Shown here: positions 48,801 to 62,397 of the stretch, one piece after another | Layout: each line of letters begins with the position of its first letter | How positions within the stretch are numbered: position 1 is the stretch's first letter | Assembly (NCBI RefSeq): GCF_014905175.1 | Contig: NC_057788.1 | Location: 22,972,154 to 23,036,153 of the forward strand | DNA from: Aphidius gifuensis | Lineage: Eukaryota > Arthropoda > Insecta > Hymenoptera > Braconidae | DNA: 64,000 nucleotides | Direction: 5' to 3' | The notes under the pieces: model-generated | What the model was told of the DNA's origin: nothing | The model's database searches: none | Seen by the model: the letters and a program-made list of their open reading frames with translations, nothing else | Translations under genes and position numbers: made by a program

Positions 48801-51539
48801 AATTTATAATTAAAATAAAATAATTGCGATGAAAGAAAAAAAAAAAAATTTATATACATAATAAATAATAAAATACAAAAAAAAAAATAAAAATAAATAA
48901 AAATCGAACGAATATAATATTAGCATAAAGCTTCTAGTGCGATGAAATAGCGTGAAGTGGTTTTTGATGGTGGTGAATGAGGGTCTTTAAAATTTAGCCA
49001 ATTCTTTATACTCTCTCATCGACATGGGCGTATACAACAAAGATAAAAAAATAATATAAATAAATAATAATAATAAAAAAAAAACATATCCAGCTACTAT
49101 ATTAACCATACCAATAAAAAACCAGTTTAAATAATAATAATAACAATAATAATAATAATAAAGTTGGGTTGTGTCCTGCATAATTCGCAAGAACGAATTA
49201 AATTGTACACCAAAAGGCATTAACATATTTCACTTCCAAACTTCGGCCCTTTCTTGACATATTTCATTTTTCTTTTTTTTTTCTCATTTTGCTAAATTGT
49301 TATGCAGCTGTATATAGTTAAATAAAAAATCGAAAAAATAAAATAAATAATTTCTTTTTTATTATTCCCTTTGCTTTATCAGGATGACTCCGTTGAAAGA
49401 ATTTTTTTTTAGAATAAAAAAAAAGGCGATAATGTTATTCTAAAAAAAAAATTTAAATATAAAAAAAAGGTTATTTGACTTTTTGAAATTTGTTTCTTTT
49501 TTTTGTTTGAATTTATCAGAAAGAGGAGAGTTCATGATTTTTACAATGATATTTTTCTTTTATTGTATTCAGACGCATCTAGAGAATTTTTCTTTTAGCA
49601 GTGTATGAGTCAGAGTCGCGACAAGAGGTTGGCGACGACGAAGATGCCCCCCCACGTGTATTTTTCTATCTTGGTTTTTTTTTTATCTTAGTAACTCTCT
49701 TAACATATACAGAAGTACATAGTATGCTCGGTCACGCAGGAACGGTAATTCGTCTCGCTTCTAGTACTAAGTTTTACGATAAAAGCAGAACACGTCTAGC
49801 TTGGTCACTGGGTTACCGTAATTTTCAAGACCAATCAATCCAAAATCATTAGCCAGGTAAAGACAATAATCTACCACATGACAGGAAGAATTATAGAAAA
49901 ATTTGTAAATACCATGCCAAAAAAAAAAAAAGATAAAAGAAAATACAAGATAAAAGATGTCAAAATGAAAAATTTTAGAATTTGTAATTATATGCAATGA
50001 TAATATGCTTGTCAGCAGCTTAAAGCAATAAATGAAGTTGAAAAATTGTGGTGAAAAAAAAAAAAAGAAAATAATCATTTAACTTTTGGTAAAACCTTAA
50101 AAAAAATCAACAGGGAGTCTATTTCTATTTTCCATAATGACTTGAATATTTGTCTAAGTCGTTATTTCTTTTCTTTTACTTATTTTTTTTATTTCCCGGA
50201 GTTCAATCCTATTTCACGTCACAAAATAATACAATCTATATGGTGCCGAAATTTTATACTTAAAATTTTTTACAAAAAAATTTATCTAGCTTTTTTATTT
50301 TCACTTGCGATGCCAATCAGTGGCGCCACAGATAAGATTGACTTGTGAAATAACTTTAGAAAAAAAAGAAGAAAAAAATACACACATATATATTTTTATG
50401 GTATTTACAGGATAAATATTTGACAACTTGTTTGTTCAGGGCAAAAAAGAAAAGAATTTAAAAATAATACGATAAAATATCAATATAAAAATAAATAAAT
50501 AGAAAAAATAAAAATAAAACGTGTGTAAAATATTGTTTAAAAATAAAAAAATGTGTTAGGAAAATTTAAAAATATATTATGAAAGTATAATCTGATTGAA
50601 ATATGATGAAATATCATGTTAATATAAATCATAGCAAGATTTGTTGAGATTAATATGAGAGATGCAGTCGGTCAATGCACTAGCCCAGTTTATAACTTTA
50701 AAATATATATAAATATGTACTATTCTCCGAATGAATCTGGGCAAGAACCCTCTCTCTTTTTTTTATTTTATTTTTTTCATTTTCCCAATCTCCCTCATTT
50801 AACTCAACTCATTTTGTTAACTCTTTGAGCAAATGAACCATGATTTTCCCGAGCGACAGTTTCCCAGAATCTAGAATATTACATGGACATTCGCAGACTG
50901 TCATCTTGACCTCGTGCCAAGTGTCGTTGTCGTTTCTTTTACTCCGTTTTTTATTTATTTATTTTTCCACTCACTTGTTTGACGAGAAGCAAGACAACCA
51001 ACGACGGCAACGACGACAGTAAGGGAAAAATAAAATAAATAAATAAATTTATATAAAAAAAAAAAAAAAAAATATAAATAAATTAAAAAAAAAAAAAAAA
51101 AGAACATCCACGCACTTGCGAATCCCGCAGAGTAAACGATAAATCCCAACTCTTGATGTTGAGTTTCCCCCGACAAACTTTAGCAATACTTTGCTTGCCA
51201 TTTTTCCTCTCTCTTGCTCTTGCAATTTTTTTTTTTTTTTTTATATAACTTTTCACATATACAACTTTTTCAGGTTCAGCATATAAATTTAAACAGTAAT
51301 GCAACATTGTATTTAATTTATTTTAACCTCAAATATTGTATACGAGTATAAAACACATTTACTTTATTCAAAGTAATATTTTCTATATTAAATATTATTT
51401 TTATTTTAATAAATGTTTATGTACTCATATAAAATGTAATTTATAATCAATTGCTTACCCTCAGTATTTGATAACTTTTATTTTTTGATTTCATTGGTAG
51501 TGTAAAAAACTTTTCAGCATCACAACAAGATAAATACAT
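36808..51539 (-). CDS. Arhgap20: ARHGAP20-like Rho GTPase-activating protein (PH, RA, RhoGAP)
   Basis: Exons 51459-51539, 41888-42073, 39867-40025, 39569-39786, 39131-39257 and 36808-39051 join in phase to 1004 residues. PH domain ~120-230: TFLLETPVQFTTGVQSQERHLFLFSDLLLIAKSRS (two exons) then FVFGWPTTNVVATF, nearly the human pattern FVLGWPTVNFVATF. Ras-association domain ~245-345 (YQLWARPSSDEDLYPLIGHERP, as in human YQLWVNSGKEEAPYPLIGHE). RhoGAP ~372-570: LPKPVLVMLQQLFAKGPFTTGIFRKSAN, with the catalytic arginine finger at ~407, and LFKEFLRSLPEPLL. It should therefore accelerate GTP hydrolysis by a Rho GTPase under Ras/Rap control. The C-terminal half is disordered, with Asn and Asp runs, proline-rich SH3-type stretches (LPPPPPYRPPPQP) and a terminal ESYV that fits a class I PDZ ligand. 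An alternative first exon is at 53478-53615. Confidence 0.9.
42074..51458. other. ~9.4 kb first intron of the ARHGAP20-like gene
   Basis: This stretch separates the first coding exon from the second. It is mostly AT-rich with homopolymers. It holds less AT-rich islands at 43370-43620, 44420-44510, 46040-46120, 48270-48390 and 49590-49860 that may be enhancers or 5' UTR exons of other transcripts. None of the open frames here has family resemblance or a splice-compatible reading frame. Confidence 0.55.
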
Positions 51540-53477
51540 TTTTCACGTGTTTCTTATTTAACAACAATAAACTCAAATATCTCAAACACTCAAACACACA
51601 CTAAGAAAATAAATATCTCTCCATATATATATATGTATAACGATAACACTGGGCAAAAAAAAACGTGTGAAAAAGATAATAAATAAAAATAAAAAATAGG
51701 AATGATATAAATTTTGCTAAGAGATATGGAGGATCTTCTCGGAAGGATAGATCAACTGACCGGTCCAAGGGAGCCGTTAGAACTGAGGACTACTGGAAAA
51801 ATCGAGGAAAATCTAACACGGGTAGTTTGGGTAGTTTCTAAACGACAAATGCGCCCTCAGGGTCTAACTGGTCAAATTACAAACTAATATTACCCCCCAA
51901 ATGTGTGACATTATCTATTGACATGCGTAGTTCATCTATTGACTCCATTATGCTACATGTGACTCATGATGCCCAAATATTCTTTTTTTTTTTTTTTTCA
52001 AAAGATATGACTTATATGGATATCAAAAATAGAAAATAAAAACCACTGTATGAGTATACTGATAAAAATAAATGACTAAAAATAAAAAAAAAAACTAACA
52101 GGTTATCAGAATGTTTTTTTTTTTTTTTTTCCTTTTAAATTGATTTGTCAATTTTGTTTAAATAATACCGAGATATTAAAAAAATAAAAAAAAAATTTTT
52201 TATCAATATTAAATATACAGTAATTATCGTCAATTAATTATCAACTATATTGATGGTATTTTCCGCTGAATTGTCTTTTTTTTTTTTTAATACATATTGA
52301 ATGTTTATATTGGATAATCACAATGTGATTACAGACTGCACGTGCTGTGGAGTGTATTATTTGTGGACATAATCATCAGACATATACCAAGTTATTATTT
52401 ATTTGAAAAACAATTAATAAATTGGAGTAAAATAAAAAAAAAAAAAGACAATAAAATAAACTGGACAGAGTTCAATTTCTTTAACTTTGAATAAAAAAAA
52501 TAAAAATAAATCAACATGCTAATGATTGCAATTAAACGGCGGTTGGTCTTTGAAATATATTTATAAGAATGAATTTTTTAAATTTTTATTTATCGTTTAT
52601 TTATTTATTTTTATTTCTAGCTTTAAAATATTTTTCAACGATGCAAAGTGTGTCTTGACAGGTCGTGGTTTCTCAGAAGGTTTTTCCTTTTATTTTCATT
52701 TTTTTGTTCATCATTTTTCTCACTCTTTTCAACCCTCATGAAAGACCTCAGAATTTCACAGCCTCGCAAGTAAGAATAAAAAAAAAAAAAAAAAACCACC
52801 GTAAATTAAAATTCTTAACAAAATTCTATTTTTTTTTCTTTCATCATTTTTCAATCCAAGTGGGATTATAAAGAGAAAATTATCTGGATTTTTAACTGAA
52901 GAAAAATGAACTTGTGGAGGATTATTTTATTACGAAACCGGATACAATGATGTTAGAATAATATATAGAATATATTTTATTGAAGTTCAAAATGTAGATG
53001 AGAAAGGCCGAAATAGAATATCTTGATAGACTACTAACTGACTGAACCTGATATTACGTAGTGATGTAGTCGAAATAAATGGGATGACTGGATCACATCC
53101 AAGATGACAAAAAATAAAATATATAAAAGAAGAATAATAAAAAAAATAGAGTAGATGATATCTGAGTATCTTGACATTACCAAAGAACCATCAACTAGTC
53201 GTTAGGATTTTTATTATTTTTTATTTTCTGTTCAATCATATCATCATTTTATCATCATTAGCAAACAACGCACATTAGCTCAGATAACTAAAAAATAATA
53301 AAAAAAAAAAAATTCCTCTCAAGGATTTCACTTTTCCTTTTCTTATTTAATCTTCATCTTTTTTTATTTTTTTTACCCCATTTTTATCTTCCTCACAATA
53401 AAATAAAAAATCTCAGTCTGTGCATTTTTAAAAAACATTTTTTTTTTTTCAATTAAAAAATGATTAAACTCACTCAC
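51540..53477. other. Region upstream of the proximal ARHGAP20-like first exon
   Basis: This interval is the likely proximal promoter and 5' UTR of the shorter-leader RhoGAP transcript. A GC-balanced patch at 51720-51990 carries a 53-codon frame (listed separately). The remainder is AT-rich with long A/T runs and no recognisable exon. Confidence 0.45.
51726..51887 (+). CDS. Possible 53-residue small ORF of unknown function
   Basis: ATG at 51726 to TAA at 51887 encodes a charged, soluble-looking peptide starting MEDLLGRIDQLTGPREPLEL and ending QGLTGQITN. Its codon use is balanced (CTG, ACC, CCG, CGC, CGG), unlike the A/T-ending codons of every verified gene here, and it has no homopolymer. I do not recognise a family. 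The N-terminal half could form an amphipathic helix. It lies 187 bp upstream of the RhoGAP first exon on the opposite strand, so it could be a divergent micro-gene, a relic of a transferred or mobile sequence, or chance in a promoter patch. Confidence 0.3.
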   Translation: MEDLLGRIDQLTGPREPLELRTTGKIEENLTRVVWVVSKRQMRPQGLTGQITN

Positions 53478-53615
53478 CGAGTCCAGTTTATACTTTCTGA
53501 CATCATAGTATCCCTTGTAATATTTGAACCACATTACTCCACATTTACGTTTTGAGGCATCATAAATACCTGGTAAAAAAATACACCACGATACCCGGAC
53601 TCTTTCACTGTCCAT
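53478..53615 (-). CDS. Arhgap20: Alternative first coding exon of the ARHGAP20-like gene
   Basis: A 46-codon open stretch from ATG at 53615 (MDSERVRVSWCIF...) runs to a CTCG|GTGAGT donor at 53478, leaving phase 0. That is the same phase as the proximal first exon, so either can be joined to the exon at 41888-42073. Its sequence (CGVMWFKYYKGYYDVRKYKLDS) is not low complexity and its composition stands out from the surrounding AT-rich DNA. An in-frame ATG also exists at 53657, and a candidate acceptor (TTACCAG) lies inside it, so it might instead be an internal exon starting at ~53570. I cannot decide between these. Confidence 0.5.
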
Positions 53616-56487
53616 TCGACAATTTAAATTATCTTGTTTTCTTTTTAATTTTATCAATAATTGATATATACTATTAATAATTATCCCCTAGATATCTGAT
53701 GGTTTAAATTTAATAATAATTTGTATAATTTATTGATACTACTGTTGTATTGAATAAAAAAAAAAAAAATTAGTGCATTGTGTGTAACATGAGAAAATGA
53801 TGTTACGACGAGATGCACTCGGAAAGTTTTGTGATACTACTGGTTTGCATTTAGCCGCCATAGTCGTCGTGATGCCAAGTATAGACACATGGGGTATATA
53901 GAAAGCTCAGGGGGGAAAAGAGAAGAGAATTCAGATTAAGAAGGGGAAAACTTTTTGGTTACGAGTTACGATGCTTTAAAAAAAAACCAACGAAATTAAT
54001 TGGATGCCTTGTGCACTTGTAAACCTGATAAAACTTGACATGAGAATAATGCAATAAGAAAAAAATAAAAAAAAAAAACATTAATTTTTATTTCGTTATT
54101 TATATAAATAAATGTTTTTTTTTTTCAAATAAATTTATGATGAAAGTATAAGAATGTTGTGTTGATGGTTTTTTGAATTTTAAACATTTATACGATTTAT
54201 AATGTGCAACCTGAGATACATCAAGATTTCATAATTAATTATGCCTTTCGTCATATTCCAAACGTTTTTAATTTTAATTTTTTTATTTTCACAAGAAGAT
54301 GGGATTAGACATATAGCAATTTTTTAGACACAATTCGTGTGGTTTATATATATGAACCAAAGTTTGTATTTTTTATTGCTCATATTATTTAGCTGAATAA
54401 CAAAGTGTTAAAAAATGAGTTAAAAAAAAAAATAAAAGTTGAGGTATCACTGTGAAGCATACACAATGAAGGTAAAAAAATTATTTATTTTTTTTAGGAT
54501 AGATATAGCAAAGAAGAAGCAATTAATCACCGATTAGGATAACGAACTTGAAAGGTTTTTTTTAGCAACATATATACTATCTAAAAAAAAAATTATTTTT
54601 TTCAATTTTTTGTCGTGTAATATATCGCTGGTGTTGATGTTTTGTCAGAAGCGATTGTAAAAAAGGGATTATCATCAAACACACATTTTATCCAAACTAA
54701 AATCAAAAGCAAATTATTTGTAATTTATTATTTTATTTTTTTTCTGTCAATATTTCAGCAAATTAAAAGTTTTAAGAGAGTATAAAAAATAAGGGTCTTT
54801 TTGTAATCAAGCCTAACACCAAATAACTTTTAAGCTAGCTGGACAATCATTATAAAATTTTGTCACAATATGCATCATTGTGTCATGAATATAATTTAAA
54901 AATATCATTAATTTGTTAAAACAGATAAATTATATTTCAACTATATCTCAAGTAAGTCAATCAAAATTAAAAATAAATTATAAAGAATAATTAGAGTTTT
55001 TTCGCAATTTTACATTAATAATAAATAATGGATATTTCAATTTTTAAATTATCTAATAATTCAACTAGATTGGAGTTACCTTTAAAATATAAAATGATTA
55101 TTTTTTTTTCATCATCACAAATTATTTTGATATTTAAGTTTTATTAATAATTAGAAATTGAGAAATATTTTTGGCCATTAAAAATAAAATAATCAAGTAT
55201 AAAAAAAAATGGATAAATATAGGTAAGATTATAATGAATGTATTAATTAATCATGTGTCTAATAAATGAAGAGTCAGTTGTAGAATTTTGTCACTGGAAT
55301 TTTAGTCGTATAAACAACTCGTTGGATATATTGCTTGAGGGCAAAATAATCTTGAGGTTCCACCTCTTATAATTGGACCAGTCTGCGATATTCACGGGAA
55401 AATTATACGGCTACACGTGGCCAGACTACAAATAAGTCTTTAACAAATAAAAAAAAATAAAGAGTTCTCGAAATTAACCAACACTCTAAAGCGAAAAAAA
55501 TAACATAATAATAGTTCTCACATAAATGTAAAACTAAAAAAAAAAAATATATATGTACATGTGTTTAGGTGAGAATGAAGAATTTTATTTCCGGTGCATG
55601 TGTCTTGTTTAATAATAATTCAATTCTATAAAACACCTATCACGTATGAAATTTTTGTTTGTTATTTTTTTTTTAAATTAAAATCAAACTTTTTATTATT
55701 TTTTTTATATAAAACAAAAAAGCGCCCCGAAGTTTCTTTATCAACCAGTTTCAATCTCAATCACGTCAAAATTTTATTCACTGAATTAAATTCTCATGTT
55801 TTAAATTTGATCTTTTGTTAAAAATCATCGAGCCAGAAAAACAATATATTTAAATATAAAAAAATATATAAGTATGAATTCAAAAAATGAAAAAAAAAAA
55901 ATTGATTTTTAAAAAATAAATCAAGTATATATAAGTATAAGTTCAATGTACTGATATTTTTTTAATCGTTATTAAAAATTAAAATTAATTGATTGTCATT
56001 CTTTGCATTCATCTACCCCAGTAAATCGAATTTATGAACGAAATGACATTAATCAGTCTTTTCTCGTTTATTTATTCGTTTGTTTTTTTTTTTTCATTTA
56101 AAATTTATTGAGTTTATTTATTTTTGCAACATTTGCCTTACTCTTTCTTTTAATCGAAAAACATGTCCAAGTATAATTCAATATATATTTATAAATTATA
56201 AATATGTATATGAAATAACTTGTAACTTGCGTTAGAAATATGAATGAAATGATATTAAAAAAAAAAACAAGTAGATAAGAATGTGTTTCATAAACAAGTA
56301 TTTATGATAAGTAATTTATGAATTGTATGTTGTGAAACATGAGTGACGAACTTATCATCAGCCTATTTTCATTGATATTATTAATCATATATCAAAATGA
56401 TATTAAATTTTTAATTAAATAAATAAATATGTACTTGCTTATTTACTGCGGGATAAATACTTGTCACTAGATTATGTATCGTGTATT

Positions 56488-56526
56488 CTCATTTTAATAT
56501 GCTTACCTGTAACAGAAAAATAAAAA
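56488..56526 (-). promoter_or_regulatory. Candidate recursive splice (ratchet) site
   Basis: On the minus strand a pyrimidine tract runs directly into TTCTGTTACAG and then GTAAGC with no exon between; the junction is between 56507 and 56506. This fits the juxtaposed 3'/5' splice consensus of zero-length ratchet points known from long insect introns. It is on the same strand as the ARHGAP20-like gene and upstream of both of its first coding exons, so it would serve a 5' UTR intron. Confidence 0.45.
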
Positions 56527-59500
56527 TAAAAAATTAGTACAAATAATATACAAATAATTTTTAAACATATATAAATTATAAATAAGTATTAATTTTAATT
56601 GGATAATGATTAATCACCTTAAGAATCATATTGACTTTTCAACATTATAAATCCGTAAATTTATTATAAAAAATAATATATATTAAATAATTAAATAAAT
56701 ATTTATTGTTATTTATTTATTTTTTTAGTTAAAAAAAAAAAAAACAATGCACACAAGAGTTTCAGATGAGATGCAGCATCAAACTGAAATTTGTTGGCTC
56801 AAAAAAAATGAAGAAGAAAAAAATAAAAAGGATGATGAGGGTCCATGTTCATTTTTTTGGGAAGGGAGTTGTGTATATAGGAAGGGATAAGGGTCCATGA
56901 TTGGACCCTTGAAAGATACTTTAAGACCTGCCAACCAGACCAACATATATAAAAATCCAAGGTTCTCATTCACCATTAATTTATTATTATTATTATTTGT
57001 TATATTGTATATATATGCGAGAATATATATATAATAATACAAATGAAAATAAAAACTAAGTTTTTTATTATTATTTTTGTGTTTTTTTTTTAGTTTTGCT
57101 GAATGAGAGTCGCTTGTGGGAAGGATTCTTCATCAGGCACTTTGCCACCTGCTGTTGGTTGGTCTATATATTCTTCATATATATTTATTTTATTTCTTAT
57201 GTATTTTATATATTTATATGGCCGGAAAAGCTGTCGATCTTGTTGCATTCCCAGGGACCTGATCCTTCCTTCACACGTGTTACCAGTTCTATATACTTGA
57301 CAAGTTTAAACAGGTTTCATATATTTTTTCTATCCTTGTTTTTTTTTCTATTTTGTTTTTTATTTTTTCAAAGGTAAAAAAATTTTTAAACGTCATCTAT
57401 ATGTTAAAATTGTTGTATACAAATACATGTAACAAGTAGATTTTTATATATAGGTACTAATCATCTGAACAATGAAAAAAGAAAAAAAAAAAAACATTGA
57501 AGAAAAAAGGATAAAGTATAAAAACTGCATTTACAAACAAAAAAATCTAGAGATTAAATAAAAAAAAAAGGGGGATAAATCCAAAAATCACTTACTCCTT
57601 TTTTACTAAATAAATATCAATATAATGGGTTTTTAAAATACAATGATGTGTATGCGATGGGAACACAATTTAGAGTACGTTGTACAAGATCATTTTTTAA
57701 AATTTTTTTTTAGACCATATGTGCTTGTCATAAGCACACTTGAAAATGAATAAAAGTGCCCTAAATCTTTTAGAGGCCATACACACGGTTGACTGATGCC
57801 CATGTCATGGTACTTAAATACTATATAGTTCACTGATTTTCTCTTATTTTTTTTCCCCCTTTTTCAACATCCAGTGTCACACAATCATAAACCAGGGTTG
57901 ATAAGTAAATATATATGAGGAGAGCTGTTGCTGAATATGTTTGCTCGCTAGTCATGCATTATATACTTTTTTTTCTCATTATTATTTTTGAACCCTCTGA
58001 TATAAAAATCACACGATGTGCATGAGCAAAAAACGATATATATACAGTGCCAAGGGGTGGTGGGAATATATCGTTAATAATATTACTAACAAAAAGGTCT
58101 ATTTTCAAGTTAATTTTTCTCTTCTCAGATACACTTTAAATCGATGTGTAAAACGTCGAAAAACCAGATAAACCAATTAGCTTTTTTTTATTATTAAATG
58201 GGTTGTTAATCCCTTGAGTTAGTAAGGTGATAGATATACCAGAGATTATTTATAAACCATCTGCACTAATGCCAGAACGTAAAACTTGGTTAGAAACTCA
58301 GGTTACAGTTCGTGTCTGATCGCATAGTGACTTATCTACTTGTTCTGACTTTTATAATCAAAAGCGCCGTATGACGTTATTTAAATATTCAATAACAAAT
58401 ATACATGTTGTCATAATGAATGGTGGTTAGGTCCATGCAAATGTGTATAAGCAAAAAAAACATCAACAAAATTTAAAGCAATATAAAAAATAATTTAAAA
58501 CCACAATATCACTGTTTTAAATTGTACCGTTGTATTTGCGGTTTTAAAAAATATTTTAAATATATATAAGGATGTATTTTTTTTTTTTTTTTCATTATAA
58601 AACATGGCAATTTATCAATTTTAAAAATTTATTTATCAGTAAATATGACAGTTGTATATCGCATTCATCTATATAAAATTGAAGATGAAAAATTATTAAA
58701 AAAACAAAAAAATAATAAAATGATAATAAAAATAATAACCACAAAATAAAATAAATATTTTTTTGATTATTTTATTTTTACCGCATGTTGTAACATAAAT
58801 ATATATTGAGTCTTAATATATATACATGTACATTAAACACACATACACATAGATACGATGGATAGATTTTATCGATTATAATATGCAGTCATAAAAAAAT
58901 TCAAAAGAATGATAAAAATTTTTATATATACGTGTATAAATAATAAAAAAAACGATAATTCCGCGTGTGTCTTGTCATTTCCGTTATGAATAAAGAAAAG
59001 CCATGAAGAATTTACGATTCAACAAACAAAACGATGATGTGAGTCTTTATTTTCTTCAACGCATTGCTCATACAAAAATGAAAAAAAATTAATGTTAAAA
59101 AGTAAAGGGTTTTTAATGTGCATCTTTTTTTCTAACTCCATGTTTTTTTTTTTATTTATTTTTTACATGAAAATAAAATCAAGTAAATATATATGTAAAT
59201 AAAAAATAAACTATTGGATAAAAAATATATTTAAAATTCAGACAAGGAAAAATATATAAAAAAAAAAAAAAAAAAATTAATGGCAATTAAAAAACATTCA
59301 AAAAGTCTAAAGAATTTTTTATTAATAAAATTAAATATATAAAAGTCATATCAAGTTAAGCCAAAAAATATAATTTAAGAATAAAATTCACCTATATTAA
59401 GGGGCACAGTTTTATTTGAATTTTAATCGTATTTGTGTTGTGTTTAATTTGCATGGACATTTTTAATATCTATCATTTATATGTGAGTGTGTGTTTGTGG

Positions 59501-62199
59501 GAGTGTTGAATAAACTTGAGAAGACAAATTCTGGTGTAATCAACGGGTTCGTCAGCTCAAAGTATATTTTAAAAGAGGGTGTGAGTAAAAAAATGTAAAT
59601 CATGAGGATTTACACTTCATTGCTGGATGAAAACAACAACTCCTTAAACATGTTTGTAACGTATTTTTGATTTTCATGAATATTCTGGTCTCTTGCCAAT
59701 ATATAAAATAATTTTTCGACTCTATTTGAAAGAAAATTAAATAAATATAAGAATGAGTTAATAGATGGAAATGTCAGAGAGTCTATTTAGATCGTGATAA
59801 ATTATTACATTGATAAAATATGACACTAAAAAATTAAGACACAGTGGTTTCATTGTAGAAAAGTAATTACTTCTTGAACTCAATGGTCTCACTGTCCATA
59901 TTTAAATATATATAAATTCAAAGAATTTATGTATACTTGAAATTGCAAAATTAACTCGAAACTCTCAAAGATCAAGATAAAAGAAAAAAAAAAAGATTTC
60001 TTTTATTTTAATAAATAAAAATAATAAACTCGCATAAAAAATCAATGACTGAGAAAATTGGTAGAAATTTCTTTTTTTTTTTTTTCGTTAGCAATAAAAT
60101 AATTTGAATTTCAAAAAAAACCTTGGATCTTTTGAATTGTATCATTAACTTTGTTTCGGTCGGTTAATCGAGCAAAAAAAAAAAAAAAATTAAATTTTAT
60201 AACTTTACTTTTTATATAATCGATTTCTAAAAAAAAATATCCAGTAAAATGTCAAATGATATCATTTTTTTTAGAACGAATTATCAAATTTTAAAATTGA
60301 TTCTAATTGAATTAAAAAATTTAAATTATCTGTACATTAATAGTATCATTGAAAAATCAATAATATCTTTCGAAATTAACTTTTTTTTTTCTTTTGGTAA
60401 AAATAAATTAAAAATTTTCCAACAGCTGTGTACTACTTGTGGTGTCAAATTTTTTTAAATACTTTAATTAAAGTGTAAAGCATAAAAGAAAGTAATGAAT
60501 ATATTGATTTATTCATTTATATGAGCATGAAATTATCTTGTGTCAAAAAGAAAAAAAAAAAATTAATTGTTTAGTAATATAATATTAAAGGTTTATTATT
60601 TAACTGTGAATAAAAAAATAACCATAAAATAAAAATTCAAAAAATAAATTTAAAGAAAAATATGAAACACTTAATTTTCCAATGTATTTTTATGCATGTC
60701 TATTTAACCATAGACATTATATTTACAAACGAAAAAAAAAATAAAGATAAAAAAACAATTGTTGGATGCGCAATGTATAGACTAAAGAGTAGTGTGGAGT
60801 CTTTTGAAAATCTCAGTGGCCGTGGGCGAGGTCACATTGAAGAATAAAGAAATAAAGCTGTAATCACACATATGTACTCACGTATTGCACATACATAAAC
60901 ATTTTGTAAATATATAGAAATAAGCAGCAGTTCACGTTTTATTTTGCACCTGCAAATACAGGTAGCTTGTGTGAGAATTTAAAGTACCAAGGTAAACTTT
61001 ATTTTATTATTATTATTTGTTAAAAAAAAATTTACTATCATATATATTTCTGTATTATAAATAAAATAATTTATTATTAATATGACCTGGCGAGACATAC
61101 CCTTGCACAGTGTGTGTCTCAATTTATATATGAAAATAAATTCTAATACAAATATTTATTATCATCAATTTAAACTTGTAACGCGTATATTTAATAAATT
61201 TTATCATCATACACAAAATGTATGCCAGACAAACCTTTTTTTTTTTTTTTGATATTTATTTAGTTTTTTTTTTTTTTTTTTGTTATTTAATTTTTCTATT
61301 TGTTGATATAGATAGTGTAGGTACACAGTATACGAAGCGGATTTTCTCTAACTGTTATAAAGAAATGGAGATTACAAAGGTCCACCCACATTCTGACCTA
61401 CATTTGAATAAATACCGTTCTCATATAATAAACATACTTATACACATTGCACTCAAAAATGTTTAAGCAATAAATAAATATATATATTTTTTTTTGTTAC
61501 ACCTCGGGTTGTGCAAAAGGAGGATTGTTAGATAAACAAATAAAAAAAAATTTATAGAATAAAAATCTTTTTTGATTGTATATTTTATTTATTGAAAGCC
61601 ACCTACGCAAATTAAACCAACCATAACAAGCTTTAAATAATATATCAAATTGAATAAATAAAATGTTAATGATTTATAAATAAAATTAAATCATGTTTAT
61701 AAAAAGGGTTTATATGCAAGAAAATAAAATTTGTCTGCACATGTGCAATGGCTTAAAACGATTAGAGTGAAAACAAGACTGATTATATTTATTTTTTTTT
61801 TGTGAATCAAATACTCAAAGTTATTTTTATAGATATCGGTCAGTGTGTCGAGTGAATTTTGGGCCATGTGAAATCAATCTTAACATGCCTGTCAAGATTT
61901 TTTTATATATGTGTATATTTTTTTTTTTTTTTGGCTGACACAAGCATGATTATTTTATTTAAATTAATTTGAATAAATATAAATTCGTTTATATAAATGA
62001 AAAAAAGTAAGAAAAAAATACACAAGAGGATGAATGACACTGGGTATTGTTTAGGAGATTGATTTCATTGGATTTAAAGAATTTTAAATAATATATAAAT
62101 ACGGAATGCGGATGAAGAAGAATAAAAATAATAAAAATAAAATGAAAAAAAAAAAAAAAAAGTATCTGTGAAAAAGACCGCAAGACATCGGATTATCTG

Positions 62200-62397
62200 T
62201 TGAGGAAAAAGATGCGACAGAGAATGATGGCTATTGAAAATAAACGAAAGAGAGAACGGGGTATGGTACCGCATGTTAAATTCGCATTAAGACAAGTCCA
62301 CGGTATTATAAGGCGTGGCAAGCGCATTGCAGCAACCATGGAGGCCCAGGCAAATCTGTTCGCGTGCTACACTCGCGCAATCTTCATGGTCAAATAA
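62200..62397 (+). CDS. Possible 65-residue basic ORF of unknown function
   Basis: The frame starts MRKKMRQRMMAIENKRKRER and continues into a segment of mixed composition (VKFALRQVHGIIRRGKRIAA, then MEAQANLFACYTRAIFMVK). The second half (62260-62397) is clearly GC-richer than its surroundings and free of homopolymers. I do not recognise it. It may be a short coding exon, a fragment of a mobile element, or a conserved non-coding element read by chance; the opposite strand is also open here. No splice sites frame it convincingly. Confidence 0.25.
   Translation: MRKKMRQRMMAIENKRKRERGMVPHVKFALRQVHGIIRRGKRIAATMEAQANLFACYTRAIFMVK

Noticed and set aside
49601..49852. Plus-strand 83-codon frame beginning MYESESRQEVGDDEDAPP
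   Set aside because: Balanced composition caught my eye, but there is no family resemblance, it lies inside the RhoGAP intron and has a poly-T-derived Phe run; kept only as a less AT-rich island.
57096..57377. Plus-strand 93-codon frame MLNESRLWEGFFIRHF...
   Set aside because: Mostly Phe/Ile/Tyr from poly-T and AT repeats; only the first 20 residues look ordinary and there is no support from splicing or family.
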